NCBI GenBank assembly: GCA_033063855.1
Contig: CP093831.1
Span: forward strand, 21,204,001-21,268,000
From: Smittia aterrima
Lineage: Eukaryota > Arthropoda > Insecta > Diptera > Chironomidae
DNA: 64,000 bases
Direction of reading: 5' to 3'
Part shown: positions 54,001-64,000 of the stretch, piece by piece
Layout of the letters: the number at the start of each line of letters is the position of its first letter
Position numbering within the stretch: the first letter of the stretch is position 1
Program-made: the position numbers and the translations under genes
Notes under the pieces: generated by a model
What the model saw: only the letters and a program-made list of their open reading frames with translations
The model's database searches: none
Told to the model about the DNA's origin: nothing

Positions 54001-55777
54001 TGAACTCTTCTTTTTAATAGAGCAATCGGTAAGTGGGTCATTTAATTAGTTCACTTGATCTAACTGGATTTCTCTTGAATCTAAGAATCTATAATTACGA
54101 TCTCTGATCATCACCGATTTGTCAAGGCATCATATGTTACAAACACTCTGTGAATATTAAATTCCGCTCGTATCGATTTACTCAATCTTTAATATTGCTC
54201 AAAGCTAAATTTAGTTATGTGACATTAAATTAATGCGATTGAGATAGCGATCGGCTGTGAATTGAATCGTTATTTAACTCTGTGCTCTCACATGCTGAAT
54301 TATGATGTTCTTACCGAGTCTCGCTTTACTTATTCAGGTTTCAATCAGCTGTAAACATTTGCGTAATATAGTAAACGAAATTCGATCGCGATTTCATTAT
54401 TTACTCGACGGGACGTAAGCAGATTGTATTTCCTACTCATCCAGTCTTTAACTTGGAGCAATTCCATAATTTTTTTAGAAGTTCTCATAAACAATTCTCA
54501 TTTTTATTTCAGCAATTGTTCTGTCACAAATAAATCATTCGAAGCACTCGTTCAGTTTCTAAACAAAATACGAGACGACGTTTGTTTAGCAAACTTCAAT
54601 GAATGACTATAATTAAGATGTCGATGGATAAAAATAACTTAAGGAGAGGAGACGATCGTAAAAACTCCGAAGAAAGTAAGCGAAGGTTCAGTCGTAGGTT
54701 TGATTAATTCGATAAATTCTTGGTGAGTTCAGAGAGAATAAGTGGGTGGAATCTAAGGTTGGATTAGTGAGATATTAAACTATAAAATGAATTGAATTAC
54801 GCTCAGAAAACTGTCATCCAATTTGTAATTTTCAGAAACTTAAAATTTGCATCAAATGGATGAGTCAAATATTTAATCCGAAGATGTAGGCCGTCTTTTA
54901 ATAAATTTTCTGCTATTATCCAATTAACTTTTAAACGTCTTTTGAAGTTTTATTGGATCCACAAAGCCATCTGAGCGCATTTAACGATTTTCTTCTTTTC
55001 ATCGCTCGAGCAAATACTTTGTCCTACTCATCTTTAAATCTTTTCTGCTGTATTATCAAACTCGAGTTTTTCAAAGTCGCGACGCTCTACATCGACAAAT
55101 TGCTACTCATAATTTTCCCTGACAATGAATTTACGGTCTTGTATCGCTTTAGGTCGCTCTTCTGTTTCCTCAATTTATGAATCAATTATTAAATATTTAT
55201 GTTGACGTTCAGCAATATTGCTCGCTGCTTGTAACAGACGTTTTTGCAATTTATTCTTCGCGCTAAGTGCTACCGATCGATATAAAAAAGAGTGCATTTC
55301 AGTTTGGAACACAATAAAATTGCTTTTAGTGTAAACATCAATTTTACAAGTTCGTGAATTTTGCTGGAAACTTTTTTATTTTCCTCAATTTTGAAACTTT
55401 TTTATTTCCTTCAATTTAAAAACTTTTCTCGTAATCAATTGATTGCGTTTCGAGACGTTGCATTAGAACTTTTAATTTAAAAGCTGATAATGGAATTAAA
55501 ATAATCTTCATTGAGATTGATTCAATAAAGAATAGAAAAACTTCATTGATTTCACAACGGAAACTGATAGGAAACTCATCTCTTCGAAATAATTGTATTG
55601 ACTCACCATTTGTTGTTGTGTTTTTGGCTTCTTTATCAAGTCAGGTACTTTGAAAGTGGTGACTGCCTCGATGACTTCCGCGAGCAGCAGGCCATCGCGA
55701 CAATCTGTTGACAAGTCGGTAACTGTGCGCTTTGAGTTTTTTCGCTCCAAGTAGTAATTGGCCCATTCTGTATAAAT
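14235..55777 (-). CDS. sick: Navigator (NAV) / sickie orthologue, 5' end not found
   Basis: Fifteen minus-strand exons join in phase: 55777-55607, 47264-47032, 37775-37584, 37524-36145, 32305-32218, 32156-31913, 31860-31728, 31637-31401, 30969-30761, 30691-30537, 17128-17045, 16908-16618, 16559-16337, 16276-15145 and 15084-14235. They give 1,873 codons before the stop, counted from the first exon found. In order: a calponin-homology domain (about 1-115), an SxIP motif SKIP (203-206), long disordered Ser/Lys-rich regions, coiled coils (about 987-1070 and 1223-1285), and an AAA+ module with Walker A GPSGTGKS (1557-1564), Walker B-like VIILDN (1620-1625) and an Arg-rich FLRRRL segment. Navigators bind microtubule plus ends and actin and guide axon growth; Drosophila sickie acts in axon growth and innate immunity. 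The initiator Met and first exon are missing and probably lie past 55.8 kb or outside the window. Introns reach 13.4 kb. Confidence 0.93.
15145..17128 (-). CDS. sick: sickie exons: coiled coils and start of the AAA+ module
   Basis: Four exons (17128-17045, 16908-16618, 16559-16337, 16276-15145). NAFEKSLSTMTNRLQKL and ITDMRQTIELLKKQ are conserved Navigator coiled-coil sequence; KKKKGW joins LRSSFSKAF across an intron, as in vertebrate NAV proteins. The Walker A sequence is encoded at 15248-15225. Confidence 0.92.
17461..17520 (-). pseudogene. tRNA-Ser-like relic (SINE head or tRNA pseudogene)
   Basis: On the minus strand the segment reads gaaggcgtcagagggtgaca, then attgaaatac, then tttgtgttcgagtccaacg. 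The order resembles a tRNA-Ser D arm, an anticodon loop with TGA and a B-box (GTTCGAGTCC). It lacks the acceptor stem and the long variable arm. A related segment lies at 33127-33178. Confidence 0.35.
22752..23813 (-). CDS. 354-codon ORF, possible alternative first exon of sickie
   Basis: The frame is open from an in-frame stop just upstream; ATGs at 23813 and 23807 (MVKAQIPEGYATIRRSKSRA) are the candidate starts. It is Ser/Asn-rich and basic, with coding-like composition, and ends TKPIVPWWDLAIKKEN..RQSCPPMQ. Codon 354 (CAG, ending at 22752) abuts GTCAAT, a usable splice donor in phase 0. That phase matches the sickie exon at 17128, which starts in phase 0. Without splicing the frame stops at 22713. 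An internal promoter giving a short Navigator isoform would explain it, as would an independent nested gene. No known domain was recognised and the choice stays open. Confidence 0.6.
29086..29828 (+). CDS. Secreted DUF1091 protein nested in a sickie intron
   Basis: Four exons join in phase: 29086-29335, 29393-29438, 29494-29583 and 29645-29828, giving 189 aa. The N-terminus MRLFLVRVFIACQFFFLFVV is a signal peptide, followed by YEVIIERVENALGSEDR, ISISVNALNFQG, a Cys in KYCDAL, KTCPW, ENFLPPYIPGNEKWEF and GGYNAY: the same family order as the tandem pair near 12 kb. Sequence is much more diverged, and its introns interrupt the second half, whereas the tandem genes have theirs in the first third, so it is an old separate member. 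It runs opposite to the host gene. Ligand and tissue are unknown. Confidence 0.88.
29900..29905 (+). terminator. Poly(A) signal of the nested DUF1091 gene
   Basis: AATAAA lies 71 bp past the stop codon at 29828. Confidence 0.6.
30537..32305 (-). CDS. sick: sickie exon cluster: middle region and first coiled coil
   Basis: Six exons (32305-32218, 32156-31913, 31860-31728, 31637-31401, 30969-30761, 30691-30537) with introns from 61 to 431 nt. Marks of the family include NLESPEMDPSVGVYW, SLPKSGVDMHAFQA, NSIRSTKSEKMYPS and the coiled-coil start EVRRLKRELTEAREQVMSL. All phases agree across joins, which supports the exon borders. Confidence 0.88.
32306..36144 (-). other. 3.8-kb intron of sickie
   Basis: AT-rich non-coding sequence. 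Apart from the tRNA-like relic at 33127-33178 I saw only short random frames. Confidence 0.55.
33127..33178 (+). pseudogene. tRNA-Ser-like relic with perfect T arm
   Basis: ggcccgattagaggc resembles a shortened tRNA D arm. It is followed by ttggtcaatttgaaatc, an anticodon-arm-like stretch with TGA, and tgggttcgaatccca, a perfect T-arm stem-loop with a canonical B-box. The acceptor stem and variable arm are missing. It is similar to the minus-strand segment at 17461-17520, so both may descend from one tRNA-derived SINE family. Confidence 0.4.
36145..37775 (-). CDS. sick: sickie exons: disordered linker with SxIP motif
   Basis: Two exons (37775-37584 and 37524-36145) separated by a 59-nt intron. 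The second, 1,380 nt long, begins with NSKIPPSP; SKIP at 37511-37500 is the SxIP pattern used to bind EB proteins at microtubule plus ends. The rest is low-complexity Ser/Lys/Gln/Asn sequence without a fold, typical of the Navigator middle region. Confidence 0.88.
37776..47031 (-). other. 9.3-kb intron of sickie
   Basis: No exon or gene could be supported. The only conspicuous structure is the palindrome cluster at 46694-46777, close to the acceptor-side exon at 47032. Confidence 0.55.
46694..46777. repeat. Cluster of three inverted repeats
   Basis: A hairpin at 46694-46724 has 14-bp arms (tttaatctaattct against agagttagattaaa, one T/C difference) and a 3-nt loop. A second at 46734-46750 has perfect 7-bp arms (acttgac, gtcaagt). 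A perfect 18-bp palindrome, ttacttgcatgcaagtaa, lies at 46760-46777. All three lie within 84 bp. Confidence 0.85.
47032..47264 (-). CDS. sick: sickie exon: second half of the CH domain
   Basis: 233 nt, entering in phase 0 and leaving in phase 2. FDNVEACLGVLRQNQVGGLE, EICNGRLKAVLSLFFSLSRY and a Gln/His-rich tail match the end of the Navigator CH domain. It is isolated between introns of 9.3 and 8.3 kb. Confidence 0.93.
50111..50371. repeat. 130-bp tandem repeat, two copies
   Basis: Copy 1 spans 50111-50240 and copy 2 50241-50370. Shared blocks are ttggagttagag, agaaaatccaag, cacacattggatccacctct and ggtgagctcaaagtg. Divergence is about one base in ten by eye. The sequence just before copy 1 (aacttctttctctt) resembles the end of the unit (aacttcgttccctt), so a degraded third copy may start further left. 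Confidence 0.88.
55366..55432. repeat. About 27-bp imperfect tandem repeat
   Basis: Two and a half copies of a T-rich unit (gaaacttttttatttycctc followed by aattt) occur in a row in the intron next to the first CH-domain exon. Confidence 0.6.
55607..55777 (-). CDS. sick: sickie exon: first half of the CH domain
   Basis: 57 codons, phase 0 at both ends. IYTEWANYYLERKNSKR and DCRDGLLLAEVIEAV are the hallmark of the Navigator calponin-homology domain. The preceding acceptor is ttttcag, so an upstream coding exon must exist; it was not found in the remaining 8.2 kb. Confidence 0.93.
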
Positions 55778-58700
55778 CTGAAAATAAACAAGAATTTCTA
55801 AATCAGTTCCATGAATAATTTAGCTCTAATGTCTTTCAAGTGGAAAACTGTCAAAACACGAAACGATATTAAGCGAGAGTTCAAGAGCTCTTCAACAATG
55901 AATAAATTATTTTTGTTCACCTCTGGAAAGTTAGACACATCGTCGTTTGATCCCTCGTTGCCCGTAACGCAACGTCCCAACATTTTCTATTTTTCAATTT
56001 TCACTTTTGAGACCGAACCCTCAACACTTGGTTTAATCCTTTCGAATTATTTCTCTTGACTGACTCTCCTTCCTTTATTATTCGTTTGTTGCTTTGAAGA
56101 ATTTATTTCTGTTCATTTTTCCTCTGTTGTGTCGGGAACAAATGTAAAACTTTATGTTGCCCTCGAGAACATTCAAATCAACGAAACAAATATGAATATG
56201 CAAACAACTTGAGCTAGGGAAATTGTTTCACTGCAGTTAATCATAAAATATTTTCAGTTCAGAAGAGTTCAGCCAAAAAGCCGCAAGCTTTGCGTGATTA
56301 CAGTGAATTCATCATAGCTCAATGTCAACTGAAATCACTTTTATCAGTCGCTTTTCTTTCTCATCATTCAAATTACTGTAATTTAAAAACCAATAATTTT
56401 TTTGTCACTCGGAAAACACAGCACGCACGGGAGCGAGAAGAAACTCGTAAAAGCTAATTGACACTTCGAAATATTCTTTTTTATTATTTAGAAAATTTTA
56501 CGCGAGTGCTTCCTGCAACTTCACGGCTTCAATTGCACAGAAATTTATGACTAGCAATTGCTTTTATTGCTCCGCGACGCGACACTACTTCATCCGATCG
56601 ATTTGCTTAAATTTTCAAAATCAATAATTTTGCGATTACATCGTTAAACCCGTTTTGCTTCGTTTAAACGACTGGCTGGAGCCAACTTGCAACATAAATT
56701 ACGTTTGACATTGAATTCACACTTCCCTCCAATGAACATCACTTTTGCATAATTTAAATTCCATTTTCGGATTTTTGAATTTGAAATGTTTTGAATTTTG
56801 CTACAAGCCCTGAAAATCGTAGTCGAGTTTTGTTTTGTCTGTTCTCAATGGAAATCGCTCAAACATTAACGTCGAGAACTTATTTCTTGTTCTGGAAACT
56901 TTTCATTGAAACTTTTAAACTTCTTTATCATAGTTTTCACGCTTATCAGAGCATGAAATCGCAATCAAGTATTCTTATTAATCACGACGATATTCTCGAT
57001 GAGAAAATGAAACTCTAACTTGTGAAACTTTACGAGTCAAACAAAAGTTTTCTTACAAAAGTTAAAATTATTTTTAATTTGAGTTAAGATTTCGCTTTGA
57101 ACTTTTCATATGTCAACAGATGTTCTGGCACGAAATCACGTTACATCTGAAATCACTTTAAGAAACAGGTGAATCGAGGGACGAACGATAATTAGAAAAC
57201 TAAAAAATCGTTTTCCCTTTGATATCCGTGTCAAAGTTCATTGAAGTTTCCCCAACAAACAAATTAATTTCGTCTTGGTTTCCCTCACTAAATTATCATT
57301 TAATCGCCTTTCTTTATTACACCATAAATCTCGCTTAATTCGCTATTCTCATAAAACTAAGCACTTTGCATATGTTTATCATTGGATTTTATTAACAAAG
57401 CAATTAACGCACTTTAAGCGAGTGGTCACTTTATTACGTGAATTATTGTCTTAACGCGCTTAGCCTATTGCTTAAATTTCAAAAATAATTTCAATCGAAG
57501 CACGCGAAGCGACAGTTGGCACACGACTAACTTAACTCAATCTCCACATGTCTCAGCTCTGCACTTTTTTCCTCTCGAAAAAACTAATTTGCTTTATTTT
57601 TAAACCGAAGAGAGTTCAGCGGCTGTTTTCTCAGACTTATGTTACTAGAATTCTGAGTAGTTCGAGTGTGTGTGCGTATTTGAGCGACTACTGTTTGTTT
57701 TCTCATTTTATTTTCATGAATGATGAGGAATGATTCATCGACAATGTCACATCCATTGATCATTACAAAGCAAAAGAAATCACGCGTCGCATTATTCAGT
57801 CTTTCCGGGATTTTATCAAGAAAAATGAGAGATATTTTGTTTACAAAAGTTTCCAACTCCAAAAAGTAGACGAGCGAGCGAGCGACATGCATGTTATTAA
57901 AACACGAAAAACATACGACGTCAACAAGGCGAAAGATAAATTTCCGTGCTTTTCATTTGTCTTTGTATGAGAAGCGTACGAGGAAACAAGTTGCACCAGA
58001 ACGAATTCCTAAAGAAGACGGAAAATTGAAAACTCTTGGATTTTCTTCATTAAATTTTCTCTTTCTCGTTTGTTGCTTTGAGATTATTTTTAGTTTAAGT
58101 TTTCTTCTGGAGAATGAACTTCACGTTTGGACAGCTATTTTCTTCTTTGAAATTGTCTGTCTCGGTTGCTCTGATGCTAACGACTTCTCATAAGACTTTC
58201 ACTTCGATGATAGAAGTTGATCTTCTCCGTTGATAAATTGCACAAGATTATGGCGTCAAGTGAGCATCTCTTTAATGAGACCCATCAACGAAGTTTTCTT
58301 AAAGGAGCGAGAAATATTGAATTCACCGTCTACGTGGCAACTTAAAGTCATGCTGTGATTCATCAGATGGTTCTACTCTTTAGTAGATTCGTTTTATTTT
58401 GGGAAAGCATTAAGAAGATACTTCACCTCGCCGTTGTGCATTTTATTTTTAGCCATCTAATTAACATTAACACGTATCTCCTTCATTTAGATTACAGCAT
58501 GTTGAAGACATCGCGACGCAAAACTCTGTAAGCCAAACACTTTCTCATTCATATCGCGAACATAGCCGCCCATAACTCTTGTGGCGTGTGATAACGTGTC
58601 GACTTTATTAAAAGCCTTTTGGAATTCTTGCTTGATTTAAGATTTCATGGAAAGAGATTTTATTCTTTAGCAAAAGAAATTTTGTGTAAAATGGGCCATT

Positions 58701-61700
58701 AAGAAAATTTATTTCGCTTTGATGATTTATATGAAACGACGAGATTTATAAATCGCGGGTTGAAACTGCAATGAACGACACAAACTTTGCATTTCCTCTG
58801 TCTCGTTTTTCCGAAAGGAAAACAAGAAAACAGATTCATTGGAAACATCTAAATTTAGATTTCATCTTCGCAATCTATCAAAATTGTGTCAGCTTCATTA
58901 CGGCGAATCCGGCTTTAAAAGTGAGAACGATGAATTTATTTCTATTTCTGTCGCTCTTTGCTGACTTTAGTTGAAAAAGGTGAGTGAAACACAAATACGA
59001 GAAAATTTGTCTCATATTTTTTCAACGAATTAAAGTGATGGATGCTCTCAACAATTTAAACTTTAAATAAATTTTGAAGTCTCATAAACTATCATCAACT
59101 AAATGTACCTTTTAATAAATAAGTATTTTATATCATGGAAGAAGAATCCGCAAAAAAATTGAGAGCAGTTTAAAGTTTTTTAAAGTTTTCTAATAAAGAA
59201 GAAGAATTTATGATCTTCGGAGCTTTCATTTGCTCGTAGAAACTATTTTTGGCTAGAACCTTTGAGCATATGGCGCCGATTGTGGCGTAGTTGGATCTTG
59301 CGAGTTCAGTTTTCATAAAACTTTAAACCTTATGAGAGTACGAGAGTTTCCATAAAATATTTTCGCAACCTCAATTGAATTAAACTCAATTTCGAACTAT
59401 ACAAACACTTTAACTCGTTCTGATAGCGTTAAAACCCACTTTTGAAGCCTCACGCAAACTCAACAGCTCAATTTGCAATTTTATGCAAATGCCAATTGCT
59501 GTTTAATTTTTAAACTCATGAAATGCCATAAAGAAAACACGAAATCGATGAAATTTTTCTTGTGAAAGGAAATGCCTGAGCTTCAAAATGTTGATTTTCG
59601 ACTTCATTGTTAATTAAATTTTCCTCCTGAACGTTTCAATTCATAACAGAAACCAATGAAGTAATCATTTCGACTCCTGGTGGATGTTTTAAATCAAATC
59701 TATTCAGTCGTGAAACGGGAAAACGTGAGCAAATTTTTCTTCAAATCAAATGCTTTCGAGCTACTCGAAACTTGATTTATCAATTCGAGACACAGGCATC
59801 AATGAAGACTGCTCTGGAATGTAATCAAACGTTGCTTCTACTTTTATTGTGTGTATAAAATGATTTCAATAAATATCCAGTTTCAACAATTGTAGTTTCT
59901 CCGTCCGAGAAATTCAAATTCAAAAGTTTACGTTATCTCTAGAAATTTTATACTTCATTCTGGAATTCTGTTATTGTTTGCAGTAGAACTACATAAAGTT
60001 GGTTTCACAATTTCCGGATTGTTTCTGACTTCTGATATCTCCTGATGTCGATTTCGTAACTCAGGAAAACTTCTATTTTTAAACTTCAATTCGTTTGAAT
60101 TACTCCAAATCCAAAGTTCTGTTTAGAATTCACGTTTCGATTTAATGTCTTCATTTTTTGATTCAAATAAAATAGAAAATCTTAAAAGAAAAGCGGCCGG
60201 GCCGGTCTATATTTAAATTCGAATCGAATGTCAATTTGATATTCTTTACAATTTGTTTTATGCAAAAGGAGCCGACAAAGGGGGAAAAAGCTTTTCTATT
60301 TGACCCATTTGTGAGCTCGTCGTTAGCATTTATTTGACATGTGAATCCACATTTCTCTGAGTGTAGATTCCATGTGGATTTCACTCATAAATATTTATAT
60401 CCTCGATCCTATCCCTTGACCCGAATAAAATTTTATCATTTTCTGAAATATCACAGACCAAATTCATTCACGAAATGATTTGAAATCTCGGAAGCTCTCT
60501 TAGTTTCAATTAAATCATTAGCGCAATGCCCAAATAATTAATTTCACATCCTTTTCTAATTAACTTTCATCACTTGACGACGAACACTCACTTAATTTTT
60601 ACATCGACACCATTAAAAGCAAAACGTCTAATCAAATTATCAACGAGATGGGGAAAGGAATAGATAAAATTTAAAACATAATTCAACCCTCATTGATGAA
60701 AGACTTTGACGTCAAATTACATGCGATTTCGACGGAAGGAAACATTTGAGGGCTGCTTGCTGAATAAAAATGTTTTTTCCCTTCATAAACCAAACGTCCC
60801 TTTGAACACCCGCAGGAATTTAATTTCACGAAATGCTCTTTGCTAAAATGGAAGTGAAAGCGAGGGTTTACTCTAAGATATGGATCATACTCGTTAATTC
60901 ATAATAGAAACATTGTACGAGTATTCCAACAAATTTCAAAATTGAATGCGATGGGAGGAGTATTTTCTTGCCTCTCGCAGATGATTTGGCTCCAAGGGAG
61001 AGGCAATCTAGCGGAAAGGCAAAATGTGAAATCCACTTTACAGCCTCATAATTTCACATTTCTCGGTCGTTTAAAGAAGGGGACGACGATGTTTTAAAAT
61101 AAACAATCCTAAAGCAACTTTAAGATTTTAAGGTTGTTTATACAAATTTCAAGCTTTTAATTTCACTTTTAAACTTTTCTTCATTATTTTTTAGAATTAT
61201 GACCAAACAATTCGAAGTTTTTTGAACCAAACAATTCGAAGATTGGCGGAACGGAAACAAATTTTCCGGAAGCAAATGACTCGTAAAATGTTAATGCAAT
61301 AAATTTATCTCGAGATCATTTCCCTTTTTAGAATAAATTTATACACTTAAAGTAGCTGCTGTGCATTTTAAAGTAAATTTATTTGTTTTACATGCAAGCA
61401 TTAGCTTCGCTATCAAAGAAGGATGAAATATTCATTCACTCTCTCTCACTAGCTAGCCAGACAATGACGATGCATAAAGTGATTTTTTCCATCGTCCTAA
61501 CGTTCTATGGACTGAGTTGTTTGCTTTTGCTTCCACTTCAGAGAAATCAAATTATATTTCCAAACTCATTAATCTTCCGGCTCTTGTGTCTCAACGTGCA
61601 ACAATAAACACATTATTTCAATCTGCTGGCGACTTTCATGGTTATCGTAGTGTCTGAGCGAAAGTTTATAATTCAGACGAAAATTTCTCGTTTGAGAGAA

Positions 61701-64000
61701 ACAAATCAACTCGCAACATTAACATCCATAAATTGAATTTGAAAAATTATTTCCTACAAACCAAAACATTTTAATCCGATTTGCTTTATGAATTCGAAAG
61801 CGATTTTCTTGTCAAGATTTCCTTTTTATTTGCCACATCAAACATTGCAATAAAAATTATCTTTTCCTCTTCCTTATCGGCTCTTAAAAGCCGCTTTTAT
61901 CGTTTTGCAAGCGTGCATAAATTTTCAAAGCAGTAAACAAGCGATTTAAAGTTGAAAGAAATTGAAATCGAAGAGAATTGTTTGGGGCGAAAAGTCTTCA
62001 AATATGAGATTTCATTCCACCTGCTCAAACGTCGCTTCCGTTTTCTTTGATCTGTGCACATTCGCTAGATAAATATAATTGTTGATTATTTCAATCGAAA
62101 ACTCGAAACCACGGTGATCGAAATAATTCAAGGAGGATTTTGTAACATCAAACTTGAATCCCCTCTGCACTCAATCTCCCCAAAACATCGTGTTTTCTTT
62201 TAAATCCAGAAGAAGCAAAAGTACAAAAGCTTTTATCGCTCTCGGGGAAAAAAAGTTTCATTTCTTTCTCGTGTTCTTACATGTTTCTTGCATCAAATTC
62301 AGTTTTCAATTTATTTTCCCAATTTTCGTCTATCGATTCTTTTTCAACATTAAATTGATACAGTTTACAGATCTCCGTGGAGACGAACAAAAAGTGTTTC
62401 AGCAAAAAAATGCCATTAACATTATTGAACAAGAAGTTTTTGTTGGAGTTTTTGTAGTTGTCCCTCTCTGTCCCTCGATAGCAAACAACATTCATTGGTG
62501 AAACTTTCAGACAAATTGATTGAGCAACAGGCAGCTGACAAGAGTCATCGCCACGTTATCTGCGATTGAATTCAATTTATTCAATTACAGCAATGTGCTC
62601 ACTCATCACTCACGAAAAAAAATATTTGTAATGCTCAAAGTACGTAACACAGATTTCCATGTTTCCACACAGTTGCCTTCATTCAGGTAAAGAAAAATAA
62701 CATAAATTTCTCCCAATCTTTAAGATAACTTCTACACAAAAGAATTTGTTAAAGCTCCATAACTTTTTTTTGAAACATGGAAACTGAATAAATCACACAA
62801 AAGCTTTCTATGTTGAGTGCCTGAATTTATATTTTAGGTGCAGCTGTTATTTTAAAAACACCGATTTTTCTTGAGGGTGAGAGATATTCAATAAAGAAAT
62901 AATTTATGAATAATTTCGTTCTTCATTTTGATTTTAAAATATAAAACTCAACCATGACTGCAAATGACAGCTAACTACTTGAGTCATTATCATCAAATCT
63001 TGCCAAGCGAATAATTATCACGCTCATCCTTTTCTTCTCGTATCTTGTTGGCATCAGTGATGAAAATTAAATTTTGTCTGACTCCGTGACTCCAACGAAG
63101 TAAAATAACAACAGAAGCTGTAGAGTAACAAAATTCACAATTTTATTATGGAATTTCGTGAATCCATCCCGCATACTCGTATAATGCTTTTTCGTGCAAG
63201 AAGCGAGTAAAGCCTTAAAAGCGATAGAGCGATGCTTGCCTTCCTTCCTTTCGATCGGAACCATAAAAGTGTTTTTCTTTTTTGCGTAATATTTTCTCGG
63301 TTTATTATCATCATCATTGGGAAGACACAACAAACTGAATTAGATAAATAAAGACTGCTGGCTAGAGGAAGCTAGCGAGATGGAAAACATTGTGCAGAAA
63401 GTTTGGCTCTGAATAAATTTCCTTTTCGTAGGACGACTGAATTTAAATTCAGACATCAAATAGACAATCGCAATTTCGGGGCGAGAAAGAAACAAAGATA
63501 AGAACAGCAAATGGATGATGAAATTCCTGTTGGCCTGTGGGCAGATTGAAACTGTAAATCATGCTCAAACCACGTCGGTGCTTGCATTAAGATTTGGATG
63601 TTTGATTTTTAAAGATAGAAGAACTACAAAAGTGAAACTTCCGAATTAATGTTTAACAAATTTAATCTCGAATATTTGGCTCAAAAGCTACAAAACTTTT
63701 AATGCAATTGTCGTCAAAACTCGCTTGAGAAACTTTACAGTTTAATTAAAAGTTGCCCGACGTTCCTCGTCTCGACAAAAGGAGAGCCAAACTATCGTTG
63801 TCGACTGAAAACTGAAGTTCATTGGCAAATTAAATTTCCGGAGATAGCATTAAGTATAAAGTTTATAACCTTTTGAAAGTATAACATGAGGTCTAATTAG
63901 AAGTCCGCAGGACACTCGAACAACATACACAACTCAAATCATTTCGAAAAGCTCAAGTAATTAAAATAAATTTTGTCGCTTCAATCTACAAATTTCAATT
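55778..64000 (-). other. Upstream intron of sickie to the window end
   Basis: 8.2 kb without a supportable exon. A first coding exon of sickie should lie upstream of 55777, but none was recognised; it may be short or outside the window. A 24-bp direct repeat (accaaacaattcgaag at 61202-61217 and 61226-61241) is the only repeat noted. Several 60-115-codon frames here lack domains. Confidence 0.5.

Larger units (their letters stand above)
47265..55606 (-). other. 8.3-kb intron of sickie
   Basis: It contains the 130-bp tandem repeat at 50111-50371 and a repeat-like flank starting near 49.8 kb. A 120-codon minus-strand frame at 52078-52440 has no coding signature. Short A/T-rich tandem repeats occur at 55366-55432. 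Confidence 0.55.

Noticed and set aside
62154..62501. 115-codon plus-strand ORF near the right end
   Set aside because: Phe/Lys-rich composition expected from AT-rich DNA and no recognisable domain.

Overview
The window looks like dipteran nuclear DNA. It is AT-rich, with eukaryotic genes split by mostly 50-90 nt GT-AG introns, and its proteins include insect-type gustatory receptors, DUF1091 secreted proteins and a Drosophila sickie/Navigator orthologue. Small introns plus compact spacing suggest a lower dipteran such as a non-biting midge (Chironomidae); that placement is inference, not proof.

Left part (1-8.6 kb): the window opens in the last intron of a zinc-finger gene (+ strand; last exon 59-393). 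Two gustatory receptor genes follow head to tail, only 44 bp apart (586-1939 and 1984-3207). A large minus-strand gene (8576-3884, four exons, 1,491 aa) comes next: an RS/Lys-rich protein ending in several C2H2-type fingers. Its second-last exon is paralogous to the fragment at the left edge, so the receptor pair lies between two inverted zinc-finger paralogues.

9.2-14.1 kb: an SLC35E1-type nucleotide-sugar/triose-phosphate transporter (+, 9237-10820, six exons) is head to head with the zinc-finger gene. Two tandem minus-strand DUF1091 genes follow, produced by a clean 1.48-kb direct duplication (11002-12482 and 12494-14110). The second unit carries a 130-bp insertion flanked by a 12-bp target-site duplication.

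14.2-64 kb: the rest is occupied by one minus-strand gene, the Navigator/sickie orthologue. Fifteen coding exons could be joined in phase from 55777 to 14235 (1,873 codons plus stop), giving a CH domain, an SxIP motif, long disordered basic/Ser-rich regions, coiled coils and a C-terminal AAA+ ATPase. Its first coding exon was not found and may lie beyond 64 kb. The 13.4-kb intron (17129-30536) holds a third DUF1091 gene on the opposite strand (29086-29828) and a 354-codon minus-strand ORF (23813-22752). That ORF ends in a phase-0 splice donor and may be an alternative first exon of the Navigator gene.

Functional picture: the left 14 kb combines two taste receptors with secreted DUF1091 proteins, the family that includes Drosophila CheB pheromone-response proteins, so a chemosensory neighbourhood is plausible. 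The right 50 kb is a cytoskeletal neuronal gene with long introns. These introns hold scattered repeats, tRNA-Ser-like relics, a palindrome cluster and a 130-bp tandem repeat. No CRISPR, rRNA or intact tRNA gene was seen. All exon joins come from reading splice sites and frames by eye.
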